Shown: positions 26,530-35,437 of the stretch, in pieces | Numbering within the stretch: the first letter of the stretch is position 1 | How the letters are laid out: each line of letters opens with the position of its first letter | Origin: Thermoleophilia bacterium | Lineage (GTDB): Bacteria; Actinomycetota; Thermoleophilia; Gaiellales; JAICJC01 | NCBI GenBank assembly: GCA_025928655.1 | Contig: JAICJC010000020.1 | Span: 1-39,089 of the forward strand | Direction of reading: 5' to 3' | Length of the DNA stretch: 39,089 nucleotides | Position numbers and translations under genes: made by a program | The notes under the pieces: model-generated | Databases searched by the model: none | Seen by the model: only the letters and a program-made list of their open reading frames with translations | What the model was told of the DNA's origin: nothing

Positions 26530-27560
26530 CCCGGGGACAGTCCCCGCCCGGGGGCTGTCCCCACTTCCACCTCGCCGCCCGTCGCGATCGCCGACTCGCA
26601 GGCGAGCGCGACCGCGAGCGTGCCGAGCGCGTCGCGCGGCGTGCATACGACGGCGGCCGCGTCGCCGCGCCCGGCCGCGGCGAAGAAGCGCTCGTGGGTG
26701 TGCAGGCGGGCGTCGAGAGTGTCGGCGGCCACGATCGTCCGGCCCTTCGCCCGCCCTCTCAGCGTGGGTGCCTTGCCCAGGTCGAGCGCGAGCGTCGCCT
26801 CCGAGGCGAGCACATCGAGGGTGTAGACGCTCGGCGAGCCCTCGGCCGACCAGCCGACGTGGATCGCCCCGATGCCGCCGTCGCGGAAGCGCAGCGTCGC
26901 CGAGACGGCGTCGTGGCGGCCGGCGGGGTCGCGGCCGGCCAGGGCGAGCCGGCCGGCGCCGGCGGTCGCCTGCACCGCCGCGACCTCCCCGGCCAGCGCC
27001 CGCTGGACGTCGATGTCGTGGCTGCCGAGCTCGAACAGGATGCCGCCGCTCTGGCGCGGGTCGGAGAACCACGATCCGGCCGCGGCGGCGCTCAGATCCC
27101 CGCGCGCGGGCTCGGTGCCGCCGAAGCTGCGGCTGACGAGCAGGCCCGGGGCCGACCCGGCCAGCGCCTCGCGGGCGGCCGCCACCACGTCGAGGCTGCG
27201 CCACTGGTAGCCGATCGCGCACACGCATCCCGACGCCTCCCAGGCGGCCACGATCTCACGGCCATCGTGGAGCGAGCGGGCGAGCGGCTTCTCCAGGTAG
27301 ACCGGGATGCCGCGCTCGAGGGCGGCGCACGCGGGCGCCGCGTGGGTCGCCGGCGGGGAGCAGACGAAGAGCGCATCCATGCGAACGGTCTCGAGCATCG
27401 GACGCCAGTCGGCGTGCACCTCGGCGCCAATCGGCGCGGCCAGCGCCCGGGCCCGCTCGGGCAGCGGGTCGCAGGCGGCGACAACCTCGTGGCCGAGCGC
27501 GCCCAGGTGCTCGAGGTGGGTGCGGGCGATCGCGCCCGCACCGACGATCGCGACCCTCAC
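26526..27560 (-). CDS. Gfo/Idh/MocA-family oxidoreductase (paralog 1)
   Basis: 'VAIVGAGAIARTHLEHL', 'FVCSPPATHAAPACAALERGIPVYLEKPLAR', 'GGILFELGSHDIDVQRAL'; GTG start 27560. Confidence 0.9.
   Translation of the reverse strand: MRVAIVGAGAIARTHLEHLGALGHEVVAACDPLPERARALAAPIGAEVHADWRPMLETVRMDALFVCSPPATHAAPACAALERGIPVYLEKPLARSLHDGREIVAAWEASGCVCAIGYQWRSLDVVAAAREALAGSAPGLLVSRSFGGTEPARGDLSAAAAGSWFSDPRQSGGILFELGSHDIDVQRALAGEVAAVQATAGAGRLALAGRDPAGRHDAVSATLRFRDGGIGAIHVGWSAEGSPSVYTLDVLASEATLALDLGKAPTLRGRAKGRTIVAADTLDARLHTHERFFAAAGRGDAAAVVCTPRDALGTLAVALACESAIATGGEVEVGTAPGRGLSPG
26533..26562. repeat. Two adjacent family-1 palindromes (26533-26545 GGGGACAGTCCCC; 26550-26562 GGGGGCTGTCCCC variant)
   Basis: Read directly; lies within the last codons of the minus-strand Gfo/Idh gene. 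Confidence 0.85.
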
Positions 27561-27952
27561 CGCTCCGGCCGGCGCAGGAACTGATACTGCACCCCGCCGC
27601 TCGTGGCCGCGTCCGTCCAGATCATCATCGCGTCGCCGGACGGGAAGGGCGGCCAGGTGATGTCGACGCCGCGCCCGGTCAGGGTCCGGTGCACCGCCTC
27701 GAGGTCGTCCACCTCGATCGCGATGTGCTCGATGACGGCGTCGGCACCGTCCGGCAGCCGGCGGGCGCGGGCCTCGTCGTCGTGCACCTCGATCAGCTCG
27801 ATGCTGGCATCGCCGCAGGGGAAGTAGTGACCCGTGCTCTCGTCGTTGCGGTTCGCGCGCGCGAGCTCCAGGCCGAGGGCGCCGAGCAGCTCGGCCTGGT
27901 CGCCCAGCCCGCGCACGACGATGCCGACGTGATCGATGCGCCGCAGCTTCAT
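27557..27952 (-). CDS. VOC/glyoxalase-superfamily protein (methylmalonyl-CoA epimerase-like)
   Basis: 'RRIDHVGIVVRGLGDQAELLGALGLEL', 'IEHIAIEVDDLEAVHRTLTGRGV'. Confidence 0.85.
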   Translation of the reverse strand: MKLRRIDHVGIVVRGLGDQAELLGALGLELARANRNDESTGHYFPCGDASIELIEVHDDEARARRLPDGADAVIEHIAIEVDDLEAVHRTLTGRGVDITWPPFPSGDAMMIWTDAATSGGVQYQFLRRPER

Positions 27953-28935
27953 GGGACCGAGACGACCGTCCCGCTCTCGAGCGCCCGCTCGCAGGCGAGC
28001 GCCACCCGCAGCGTCCCCAGGGCATCCCTCGGCGTGCAGGGGACGGCGCCGGGGTCGCCGCCGCGCACCGCCTCCAGGAACCGGGCGATCGACCGGTGCA
28101 TCGGCTCGCCGTACTCGGCGGCGAGGTCGCGGCCGCCCGCGCGACCGGTGATGCGGAACCGCTCGGGGCCGAGCTCGAGCGCGATCGTCGCGTCGGCGGC
28201 GAGGATGTCGACCGCGTAGAGCTCGGGCTGCCCGTCGCGCGACCACGCGGTGTGCACGCACCCGAGCGCGCCGCTCGCGAAGTGGAACACCAGGGTGATG
28301 GCGTCCTCGATGTTGCCGCGCGGCCCGTCGGCCTGGGCCAGCCGCACCGATGCGGCGGTCGCCTGCACGGCGGCGATGTCGCCCGCGATCGCCCGCTGGA
28401 GGTCGATGTGGTGGCTGCCGCGCTCAAGCAGCTGGCCGCCGCCCTGGGCCCGGTCCATGAACCACGGCCGCCCGCTCACCGGGCCGAAGTTGCGGCCGAC
28501 GAGCATGCCGGCCCGCTGGCCCTCGAGCGCCCGGCGGACGTCGGCGAGCAGCTCGGTCGCGTGCCACTGGTAGCCGACCGCGCAGACCGTCCCGGGGGCC
28601 GCGGCCGCCGCCGCGACGATCGCCTCCGCGTCGCCGACCGTGCGGGCGATCGGCTTCTCGAGGTAGACGTGGATGCCGCCTTCGAGCGCCGCCAGGGTCG
28701 GGGCGCGATGGTGCAGGGGCGGGGTGCACACCCAGACGACGTCGAGCTCCTCGCGCTCGTACATCTCCTCCCAGCTCGTGTACGCGCGGCCTCCGCGCGG
28801 GCCGGCCAGCGCCTGGGCGCGGTCGAGCTCGATGTCACAGACGGCGACCAGGTCGACGCCGTCGGCGGCGTCGATGGCCGGTGCGTGGACGCGGGTGATC
28901 CAGCCGCCCCCGATCATCCCGGCCCGCAGGGACAT
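27949..28935 (-). CDS. Gfo/Idh/MocA-family oxidoreductase (paralog 2)
   Basis: 'GMIGGGWITRVHAPAI', 'GGIHVYLEKPIARTVGDAEAIV', 'ERGSHHIDLQRAI'; shares 'CTPRDALGTLxVALACExA' with paralog 1. Confidence 0.9.
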   Translation of the reverse strand: MSLRAGMIGGGWITRVHAPAIDAADGVDLVAVCDIELDRAQALAGPRGGRAYTSWEEMYEREELDVVWVCTPPLHHRAPTLAALEGGIHVYLEKPIARTVGDAEAIVAAAAAAPGTVCAVGYQWHATELLADVRRALEGQRAGMLVGRNFGPVSGRPWFMDRAQGGGQLLERGSHHIDLQRAIAGDIAAVQATAASVRLAQADGPRGNIEDAITLVFHFASGALGCVHTAWSRDGQPELYAVDILAADATIALELGPERFRITGRAGGRDLAAEYGEPMHRSIARFLEAVRGGDPGAVPCTPRDALGTLRVALACERALESGTVVSVP

Positions 28936-29912
28936 CAGCCGCCCCGGTCGGCGAGGTCGAGCAGCACCTTCCCGAACTTGCCCGGAGCGCGGACGTAGTC
29001 GAGGGCGGCGACCGCCTCGTCCAGCGGGAAGGCCCGGTCGACGATCGGCCGCACCTTGCCGGCGGCCATCGCCGGCACGATCCGGCGCCCAAACTCCTGC
29101 ACCAGACGCGCCTTCTCCTCCAGCGGCCGCGTGCGCAGGGTCGTCCCCATCAGGCGGCCGCGGCGGCTCATCAGGTCGCGCAGGACGATCGTCGCCTCGT
29201 CGCCCGGCTTGGCGCCGACGACGATGATGCGCCCGCCGCGGGCGAGCGACGCGACGTTCCCGGCCATGTGCGGCGCGCCCACGAGCTCGAGCACGACATC
29301 GGCGCCGCCCTCCTCCTGGACGTGCGCGAACGCCTCGTCGGCCTGAAGGGCGGTCGCCCCCAGCTCGGCGACGCGGGGCCGCAGCTCCTCCGAGCGCACG
29401 TTGGCCACCACCCGCGCGCCCAGGTGGACGGCGATCTGCACCGCCGCCGTCCCGACGCCGCCGCTGGCGCCGTTCACGAGCAGGGTGTCGCCCGAGCCGA
29501 GCCCGGCCTGGAGGCAGATGGCGTCGAACGCGGTCAGGAACGCCTCCGGGGCGGCCGCGGCCGCCTGGTCGTCGAGCGCGTCCGGCACGGCGAAGAGCTC
29601 GCGCTCGTGCGCGATCACGCGCCCCGCGAGGCCACCGCCGCTGACGAGGCCGAAGGCGCGGTCGCCCTCGGCGAAGGCGGTCACGCCCTCGCCGCACGCG
29701 ACCACGCGGCCGCCCACCTCGAGCCCGGGGACATCCTTCGGCGTGCCGGCCGGCACCGGGTGCTTGCCCTCGCGTTGGAGCACGTCGGCGGGGTTCACGC
29801 CCGCGTAGGCGGGCTCGATCGCGACCTCGAACCGGCCCGGCACCGGGTCGGGCCGCTCCTCGATCGCGACCACCTCGGGCCCGCCGACCCCGTGATAGAC
29901 GACGCACCTCAC
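28935..29912 (-). CDS. NADPH:quinone oxidoreductase-like MDR protein
   Basis: 'YAGVNPADVLQREG', 'LLVNGASGGVGTAAVQIAVHLGARVVANV'; no structural zinc Cys cluster seen; GTG start 29912. Confidence 0.9.
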   Translation of the reverse strand: MRCVVYHGVGGPEVVAIEERPDPVPGRFEVAIEPAYAGVNPADVLQREGKHPVPAGTPKDVPGLEVGGRVVACGEGVTAFAEGDRAFGLVSGGGLAGRVIAHERELFAVPDALDDQAAAAAPEAFLTAFDAICLQAGLGSGDTLLVNGASGGVGTAAVQIAVHLGARVVANVRSEELRPRVAELGATALQADEAFAHVQEEGGADVVLELVGAPHMAGNVASLARGGRIIVVGAKPGDEATIVLRDLMSRRGRLMGTTLRTRPLEEKARLVQEFGRRIVPAMAAGKVRPIVDRAFPLDEAVAALDYVRAPGKFGKVLLDLADRGG

Positions 29913-30823
29913 GCCGGCGGATAGTGGTCGAGCCACCACCGGGCGATGTCCGCCCGGCGCATGAACTTCACGCCCGGGATGCCCTGGGCGTGCTCGATGA
30001 ACCGGCGCACGACGGCGGCGCGGCCGGCCTGGCCGCTCCAGCGGGCGTGCACCGCGAAGGTCATCAGCGACGGCCGCTCCTGCCCTTCGCGGGCCAGCTC
30101 GTCGATGCCCCAGACGGCGGTGTCCAGGAAGTCGCGCGGGCTGGAGAAGCCGGGGCTCATCAGGTACCGGGAGTCGTTGTAGGTCTTCGAGTAGGGCACC
30201 ACCAGGAACGGCTTGCCGCCGATCGGCTCGTAGTAGGGCACGTCGTCGGAGTAGCCCTCGGAGTGGTACAGGAAGCCACCCTGCTCGAGCAGGAGCTCGC
30301 GCGTGTTCTCGCTCGGCCAGGAGCGGGAGTTCCACCCCTCGGGCGGCCGGCCGAGCACGCGCTCGTAGGTCTCGACGGCGCGGCCGATCGTCTCGCGCTC
30401 CTCGTCCCGGCTCATCGTCCAGGGCTCGTTCCAGCGCCAGCCATGACCGAGCAGGTCGTGGTCGTGCGCGCGCATCCACTCGGCCACCGCCGGGTTCAGC
30501 TCGAGGGCGACGGCCGCGGCCGACACCGTCACCGGGACGTTCGCCGCGTCGAAGATGCGCGCCAGCCGCCACACGCCGGCCCGGCTGCCGTACTCGTAGT
30601 GCGACTCGGTGCCGGGGTCGCGGTGGGGCGGCTGGACGCCGGGGTCGGCGTACTCGCCCCAGCCGTCGTTGCGGTCGTCGCCCCAGAGCACGGAGTACTC
30701 GGACCCCTCCTCGTACACGAGCACGAGGTTGACGACGACGCGGGCGCCGTCGGGCCACTCGAACCGCGGCGGGCTCGGGCCGTACCCGACCAGGTCGCGC
30801 CCCCGTACCGGCTCCGGGATCAC
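29909..30823 (-). CDS. Polysaccharide deacetylase-family protein, PuuE/allantoinase-like
   Basis: 'RVVVNLVLVYEEGSEYSVLWGD', 'HDHDLLGHGWRWNEPWTMSRDEERETIGRAVETYERVLGRPPEGW'; GTG start 30823. Confidence 0.85.
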   Translation of the reverse strand: MIPEPVRGRDLVGYGPSPPRFEWPDGARVVVNLVLVYEEGSEYSVLWGDDRNDGWGEYADPGVQPPHRDPGTESHYEYGSRAGVWRLARIFDAANVPVTVSAAAVALELNPAVAEWMRAHDHDLLGHGWRWNEPWTMSRDEERETIGRAVETYERVLGRPPEGWNSRSWPSENTRELLLEQGGFLYHSEGYSDDVPYYEPIGGKPFLVVPYSKTYNDSRYLMSPGFSSPRDFLDTAVWGIDELAREGQERPSLMTFAVHARWSGQAGRAAVVRRFIEHAQGIPGVKFMRRADIARWWLDHYPPA

Positions 30824-31449
30824 GCCGGCCCCATCTCGGAGAAGGCCGGCCGCGCCGTCACGGTGTCGCGCAGGAGCGCCACCTTCGGCCACGGCTCGAA
30901 GGAGAGCGGCATCTTGTACCACCGCCACAGCACCGGCGCGAAGGCGATGTCGGCCAGCGTGAAGGTGCCGACGACGGTGCCGTTGTCGGCCACGAACGAC
31001 TCCATGATGTCCCACTTCGGCCGGGTGGTATCGATCGCGGCGGCCAGCTCGTCCTGGTCGGCGTCCTCGGGCCGGCTCCCGCCGTCGTCGATCGGCGTGG
31101 CCATGAGCGCGATCCGCTCGGCGGGGAAGAACGCGCCCCGAAACTGCGTGCTCCACGCGTCGAGGCCCCAGTCGACGGCAGCGCGCGCCTCCGGCTCGGT
31201 CGGGTACAGGTCGGTGCGGCCCTCGCGGCCGGCGAGGTAGCGCAGGATCGCGTTCGACTCGCCCAGCTCCAGGTCGCCGTCCTCGAAGAACGGGACGGTG
31301 CCGAACGGGTAGCGCTCCCGGTACCAGCCGGGGCGGGGATGCGCGAGCGGGACGTGCCGGCGCTCGTAGTCGAGGCCGAGCTCGGCCAGCAGGAACCGGA
31401 CCTTCATGGCGTTCGACGAGGCCGGATTGTCGTAGAGCACGATCCCCAT
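30820..31449 (-). CDS. Glutathione S-transferase-like protein
   Basis: 'IVLYDNPASSNAMKVRFLLAELGLDYERRHV', 'FGTVPFFEDGDLELGESNAILRYLAGR'. Confidence 0.85.
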   Translation of the reverse strand: MGIVLYDNPASSNAMKVRFLLAELGLDYERRHVPLAHPRPGWYRERYPFGTVPFFEDGDLELGESNAILRYLAGREGRTDLYPTEPEARAAVDWGLDAWSTQFRGAFFPAERIALMATPIDDGGSRPEDADQDELAAAIDTTRPKWDIMESFVADNGTVVGTFTLADIAFAPVLWRWYKMPLSFEPWPKVALLRDTVTARPAFSEMGPA

Positions 31450-31477
31450 CAGCCCTCCCGGGGCGGGTCACCCAACC

Positions 31478-31493
31478 GGTATGCCATCCTACC
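31478..31493. promoter_or_regulatory. Candidate GntR operator GGTATGCCATCCTACC (site B)
   Basis: One mismatch in the right arm; 29 nt upstream of the GST start. Confidence 0.65.
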
Positions 31494-31517
31494 TGGTCGC
31501 GGCGGCCGGGCACGCGG

Positions 31518-31949
31518 TCATACGGGGATGACGTCTGCGGTGACGTGCAGCGCCACCGTGCCGGAGATCGCCTGGCACACGGGGCAGTGGCGGCCGGCAT
31601 CGTCGACGAGCTTGCGCACGTCGTCCTCACGCGCCGGCGTCGCGATCACGGCGTGCAGCGTCGCGTCGGAGAGGTGATGGTGGGCGTCGTCGTCCCACGC
31701 GAGCTTGGCCGAGACGGTCGTCTCGATCTCGGCCAGGTCGACTCCGCGCGCGCGGGCCATCCCGGTCAGGGTGGACGTGAAGCAGTTCGCGAGCGCCGCC
31801 GAGAAGAGCTCCTCCGGGTTCGACTCGCCGCCCGGCCCGCCCAGCTCGGACTGGGTGGCGGTCGCCACCGAGAGCGCGCCCGAGCCGCCCTCGATGCGGC
31901 CGCGCAGTCCCTCCCACCGAAGTGTCGCGGTGGCGCTGAGCGATTCCAT
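31518..31949 (-). CDS. OsmC-family peroxiredoxin-like protein
   Basis: 'ESNPEELFSAALANCFTSTLTGMARARGVDL', 'DAGRHCPVCQAIS'. Confidence 0.9.
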   Translation of the reverse strand: MESLSATATLRWEGLRGRIEGGSGALSVATATQSELGGPGGESNPEELFSAALANCFTSTLTGMARARGVDLAEIETTVSAKLAWDDDAHHHLSDATLHAVIATPAREDDVRKLVDDAGRHCPVCQAISGTVALHVTADVIPV

Positions 31950-32014
31950 CGCCCGAGTTTAGCCCGTGGTAGGTTTGCCGCATCGAGCCCCAGGAGCACA
32001 CCGACCATGCGAGC

Positions 32015-32722
32015 GTGTTCTCGGCCGTCGATCGGGACGCGCGGCTGTCGGACAAGGTGACCGAGGCGATCCTGCAGACGATCGTGTCGAACCGGCTCAA
32101 GCCGGGCGACGCGCTCCCGCCGGAGCGTGAGCTCGGGAAGCAGTTCGGCGTGTCGCGCACCGTCATCCGGGAGGCGATCCGGGCGCTGCACGCGAAGGGG
32201 CTGCTCGAGGTCAGGAGCGGCAGCGGGGTGCGGATCGTCGCCGTCGACGCGAAGACCGTGCGCGAGTCGATGCGCCACTTCGTCAAGGGCAGCATGCTCG
32301 AGTACGCGAAGGTGGACGAGGTGCGGCGGGTGCTCGAGGTGGCGGCGGCCGGGATCGCCGCCCAGCGGGCGACGCCCGAGGACCTCGAGCGGATCGACGC
32401 CACGCTCGCGCAGATGGGCGACAGCGTCGACGACCTGCCCACGAGCATCGAGGTCGACCTCGCCTTCCACCGCGCCATCGCAGCGGCCACGCACAACGAG
32501 CTCTTCAACGTCCTCCACGACTCGATCGGCGAGATGCTGGTCGAGGTGCGGCGGCGCAACCTCTCGCTCGGCCCCGACGAGCGCCGGCGCGTGATCGACA
32601 TGCACCGCGCCATCCGCGACCGGGTCGCCGAGCACGACCCGGCGGCCGCCCAGCAGGCGATGCACGACCACCTGGACCACGTCCAGGCGACGTATGGCCG
32701 GCAGGCGCCCGAGCTGGCCTAG
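32015..32722 (+). CDS. GntR-family transcriptional regulator, FadR/FCD subfamily
   Basis: N-terminal wHTH 'LSDKVTEAILQTIVSNRLKPGDALPPERELGKQFGVSRTVIREAIRALHAKGLLEVRSGSGVRI'; C-terminal helical FCD with 'DLAFHRAIAAATHNELF' and 'HRAIRDRVAEHDPAAAQQAMHDHL'. Confidence 0.95.
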   Translation: MFSAVDRDARLSDKVTEAILQTIVSNRLKPGDALPPERELGKQFGVSRTVIREAIRALHAKGLLEVRSGSGVRIVAVDAKTVRESMRHFVKGSMLEYAKVDEVRRVLEVAAAGIAAQRATPEDLERIDATLAQMGDSVDDLPTSIEVDLAFHRAIAAATHNELFNVLHDSIGEMLVEVRRRNLSLGPDERRRVIDMHRAIRDRVAEHDPAAAQQAMHDHLDHVQATYGRQAPELA

Positions 32723-32739
32723 CGCTGATCGCTCGCGGC

Positions 32740-33447
32740 ATGAGTCGATCCGTGGTCGAACGTCTGGCGCTGGATGCAGGGATCGGCATGGGCGCGCGGG
32801 CGGACGAGAAGGGCGGACTCCGCAAGCTTGGCGAGAAGGCCGATCTGGAGCCGGTCGTCGTCGACGTGCTGCGAGCAACTCTTCCTGACTGGCACGTTGA
32901 GAAAACGCGGAAGACGAGAATCCCGCGCTGGAGTCGCGCGGGCACCGTCGACGTCCGCGTGCGGCAGGAATTGGGGTCAAGCGCCCTCCTGCTTGCAGGC
33001 GAGCTCAAGTGGTGCGGAGCGGGCCAGATGTATGAAGCCATCTGGGACCTGTTCAAGATGGCTCTGCTTGCACTGCGCGAGGATGCCGGGACGACCTTTC
33101 TCCTGACCGGTGCACCGAGCTCGAAGTGGCAGGCGGACCCATGCCGCGACCTTTTTGAGGACCGGATTCACGAGCCGCTGGAGCTGTTCGACCGTCGCTT
33201 TCCGACCGGCAAGGGCCGCCTGATGTGGGACGACCTGCTCGAAGGCGGCTATGACCGCTACCCTGACGCGGTACCTGCCCGCATTCGCACAGCGGTGATC
33301 GCGGACGAGCCGATCGAGCATCCCGCGGGTGACTGGGCCATCCGCGCGGTTGAGGTCACGCCCCTCGAAGGCTTCATCCCGATTCGAGCTGGCTGGCCGA
33401 ACGGCGAGAGGCCCGCGGATGCGACCCGCCCACTCGCGAAGCCGTGA
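32740..33447 (+). CDS. Uncharacterised protein with PD-(D/E)XK nuclease-like motif
   Basis: 235 aa; 'GTVDVRVRQELGSSALLLAGELKWC' gives D71-x16-E88-L-K90 with flanking beta-strand-like segments; no other family recognised. Confidence 0.55.
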   Translation: MSRSVVERLALDAGIGMGARADEKGGLRKLGEKADLEPVVVDVLRATLPDWHVEKTRKTRIPRWSRAGTVDVRVRQELGSSALLLAGELKWCGAGQMYEAIWDLFKMALLALREDAGTTFLLTGAPSSKWQADPCRDLFEDRIHEPLELFDRRFPTGKGRLMWDDLLEGGYDRYPDAVPARIRTAVIADEPIEHPAGDWAIRAVEVTPLEGFIPIRAGWPNGERPADATRPLAKP

Positions 33448-33782
33448 CCAACGCCTGGGCGAGCGCCGGATGGACACGCCCGATCCGCTCGGAGATGATC
33501 CCACTGGGAATGGATCGATTCGAGCTGGGGGTACCGCCAGACGTTCACGGCCCCGCACCTGTTCAAGGGCAGGGCCGCTCCCGAGGCTGGCGACGGATGG
33601 CCCGCGGCCGCATCCGCTGGTACGACGACGGGGTGGTGCGCGACTGGCCGGGGAAGTGGCGCATCAGCTTCCGCGAGGGCCTCACCGCGTCCGTCACCGC
33701 GGAGCACGACGCGGACGGGGACCCCACCGGGCATCCTAGTCCCCGCGGCCCAGCGCCAGCTCCGGCTCCTCGTGCGTCATGA
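33444..33782 (+). CDS. Small ORF of uncertain status, coupled to the PD-(D/E)XK-like gene or a decayed fragment
   Basis: GTGA overlap with the preceding stop; overlaps the 3' end of the TPP gene by 47 nt; no family recognised. Confidence 0.3.
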   Translation: MTNAWASAGWTRPIRSEMIPLGMDRFELGVPPDVHGPAPVQGQGRSRGWRRMARGRIRWYDDGVVRDWPGKWRISFREGLTASVTAEHDADGDPTGHPSPRGPAPAPAPRAS

Positions 33783-35376
33783 CCTCGAGCAGGGCCGTCC
33801 GGCCTGACTCCACGGCCTTCGCGCAGCGACCGATCGCGGCCCGCAGCTCGGCCGCCTCGGCGACCCGCTCCGTGTAGGCGCCGAGGGCCGCCCCGACCGC
33901 CGCGTAGTCGCCGCTCATGCGGTGGGCGTCGTAGCGCTCGACGGCCCGCGGCATGTACTCGCCGTACCCGCCCATGAGCCCGTTGTTCATGACGATCGTC
34001 AGGATCGGGATGCCGCAGCGGACGGCCGTCTCGACGTCCATCCCGACCATTCCGAAGGCGGCGTCGCCCATGATGTTCACCGCCAGGCGGTCGGGCCGGG
34101 CGAGCCGCGCGCCCATCGTCAGGCCAAGGCCGGTGCCGAGCTGGGTGGACTTGCCCCAGCCGAGATAGCCACGTGGCACGAGCGTCTCGTAGAAGGGCAC
34201 GATCTGGTCGCGGGGATGACCCGCATCGTGGGTGACGACCGTGCGCGAACGGTCGACCGCGGCCATCAGATCCCACACGACCCGGTAGGGGCTGATCGGG
34301 CCCGCGTCCGACGTTAGGCGCGGCATCCACCGGTCGAGGAACCCCGAGCGCACCCGGGCGACCTCGGGCGCCGGGTCGCGCGCCGGTGCCGCCTCGGCGC
34401 CGAGCCGGTCGAGCATCTGGCGCAGGACGACCCGGGCGTCGCCGACACAGCCGAAGGCGACGTCGTACCCGGTACCGAGGTCGCGCGGATCGGCCACGAT
34501 CTGCCCCAGGGTGGCCGACTCCGGCAGCGGCGTGATGTAGAGCGAGCGGGTAAAGCTCGTGCCCACCCCGAGCACGACGTCGGCCTCGCCGAGGAAGCGG
34601 TCGACCGTCTCGGGGCGGGTGCGGGCGGCGGTGCCGAGCGCGAGCGGATGATCCTCGGGGAACGCGCTCTTGCCGTTCAGCGTCGTCGCGACCGGCGTGC
34701 CGGTGCGCTCGGCCAGGGCGACGAGCTCGTCGGTCGCTCCGGCGTAGAGGACGCCCTGCCCGGCCAGGATCACGGGCCGGGACGCCCCCGCCAGCATGCG
34801 CAGCGTCTCGGTCACGTCCTGCGGGTCGGCGGCCGAGAGCCGTCGCGGCCCGGAGGCGACATCCCACCCGGCCTCGCCGGCGGGCCCGCACATGACGTCG
34901 TGTGCGACCGCGACCAGGACCGGGCCCTCGCGGACGCAGCGCAGCCGGTGGAGCGCCCGCCGGAACACCTCTGGCGCGCGGGCGGCGTCGTTCACCGTCG
35001 CGGCGAAGCGGGTGACCGGCGCATATGCCGTCTCGGCGCGGAGGTTGGGCGGCTCCTGGGCCCCCCGGTCGTGCTCACCCGGGATGAGCAGCACCGGGCT
35101 GCGGTCGCTGTGTGCCTGGGCGACGGCCGCGAAGGCGGCCTCGACCCCGGGGCCGTACTGCGTGACGCAGGGTGCGATCCGCTCGCCGTTCGTCGCCCGG
35201 GCGAAGCCGTCGGCGATGTTGACCGCGACCCGCTCGGTGCGCGTGACGATCGGGCGGATCCCCAGCGCGGAGGCGGAGTCCAGCAGCCGGTTCTCGGGGA
35301 ATCCGGCCACGAACTCCGCCCCCTCACGCTGGAGGAGCTGCGCGATCCGGTCGGCGACGAGCGTTCCAGGTTCCAA
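33736..35376 (-). CDS. Thiamine-pyrophosphate-dependent enzyme (acetolactate synthase-like large-subunit family)
   Basis: 'RTERVAVNIADGFARATNGE', 'GPGVEAAFAAVAQAHSDRSPVLLIPGE', 'NIMGDAAFGMVGMDVETAVRCGIPILTIVMNN' (GDG-like TPP motif). TTG start at 35376 with upstream GAGGTG; ORF open to 35427. Confidence 0.9.
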   Translation of the reverse strand: MEPGTLVADRIAQLLQREGAEFVAGFPENRLLDSASALGIRPIVTRTERVAVNIADGFARATNGERIAPCVTQYGPGVEAAFAAVAQAHSDRSPVLLIPGEHDRGAQEPPNLRAETAYAPVTRFAATVNDAARAPEVFRRALHRLRCVREGPVLVAVAHDVMCGPAGEAGWDVASGPRRLSAADPQDVTETLRMLAGASRPVILAGQGVLYAGATDELVALAERTGTPVATTLNGKSAFPEDHPLALGTAARTRPETVDRFLGEADVVLGVGTSFTRSLYITPLPESATLGQIVADPRDLGTGYDVAFGCVGDARVVLRQMLDRLGAEAAPARDPAPEVARVRSGFLDRWMPRLTSDAGPISPYRVVWDLMAAVDRSRTVVTHDAGHPRDQIVPFYETLVPRGYLGWGKSTQLGTGLGLTMGARLARPDRLAVNIMGDAAFGMVGMDVETAVRCGIPILTIVMNNGLMGGYGEYMPRAVERYDAHRMSGDYAAVGAALGAYTERVAEAAELRAAIGRCAKAVESGRTALLEVMTHEEPELALGRGD

Positions 35377-35437
35377 GCGATCACCTCGGGGTCGCACAGG
35401 CCGGGCCCGCGGACGAGGCGGAGCCACGACCGGTATA

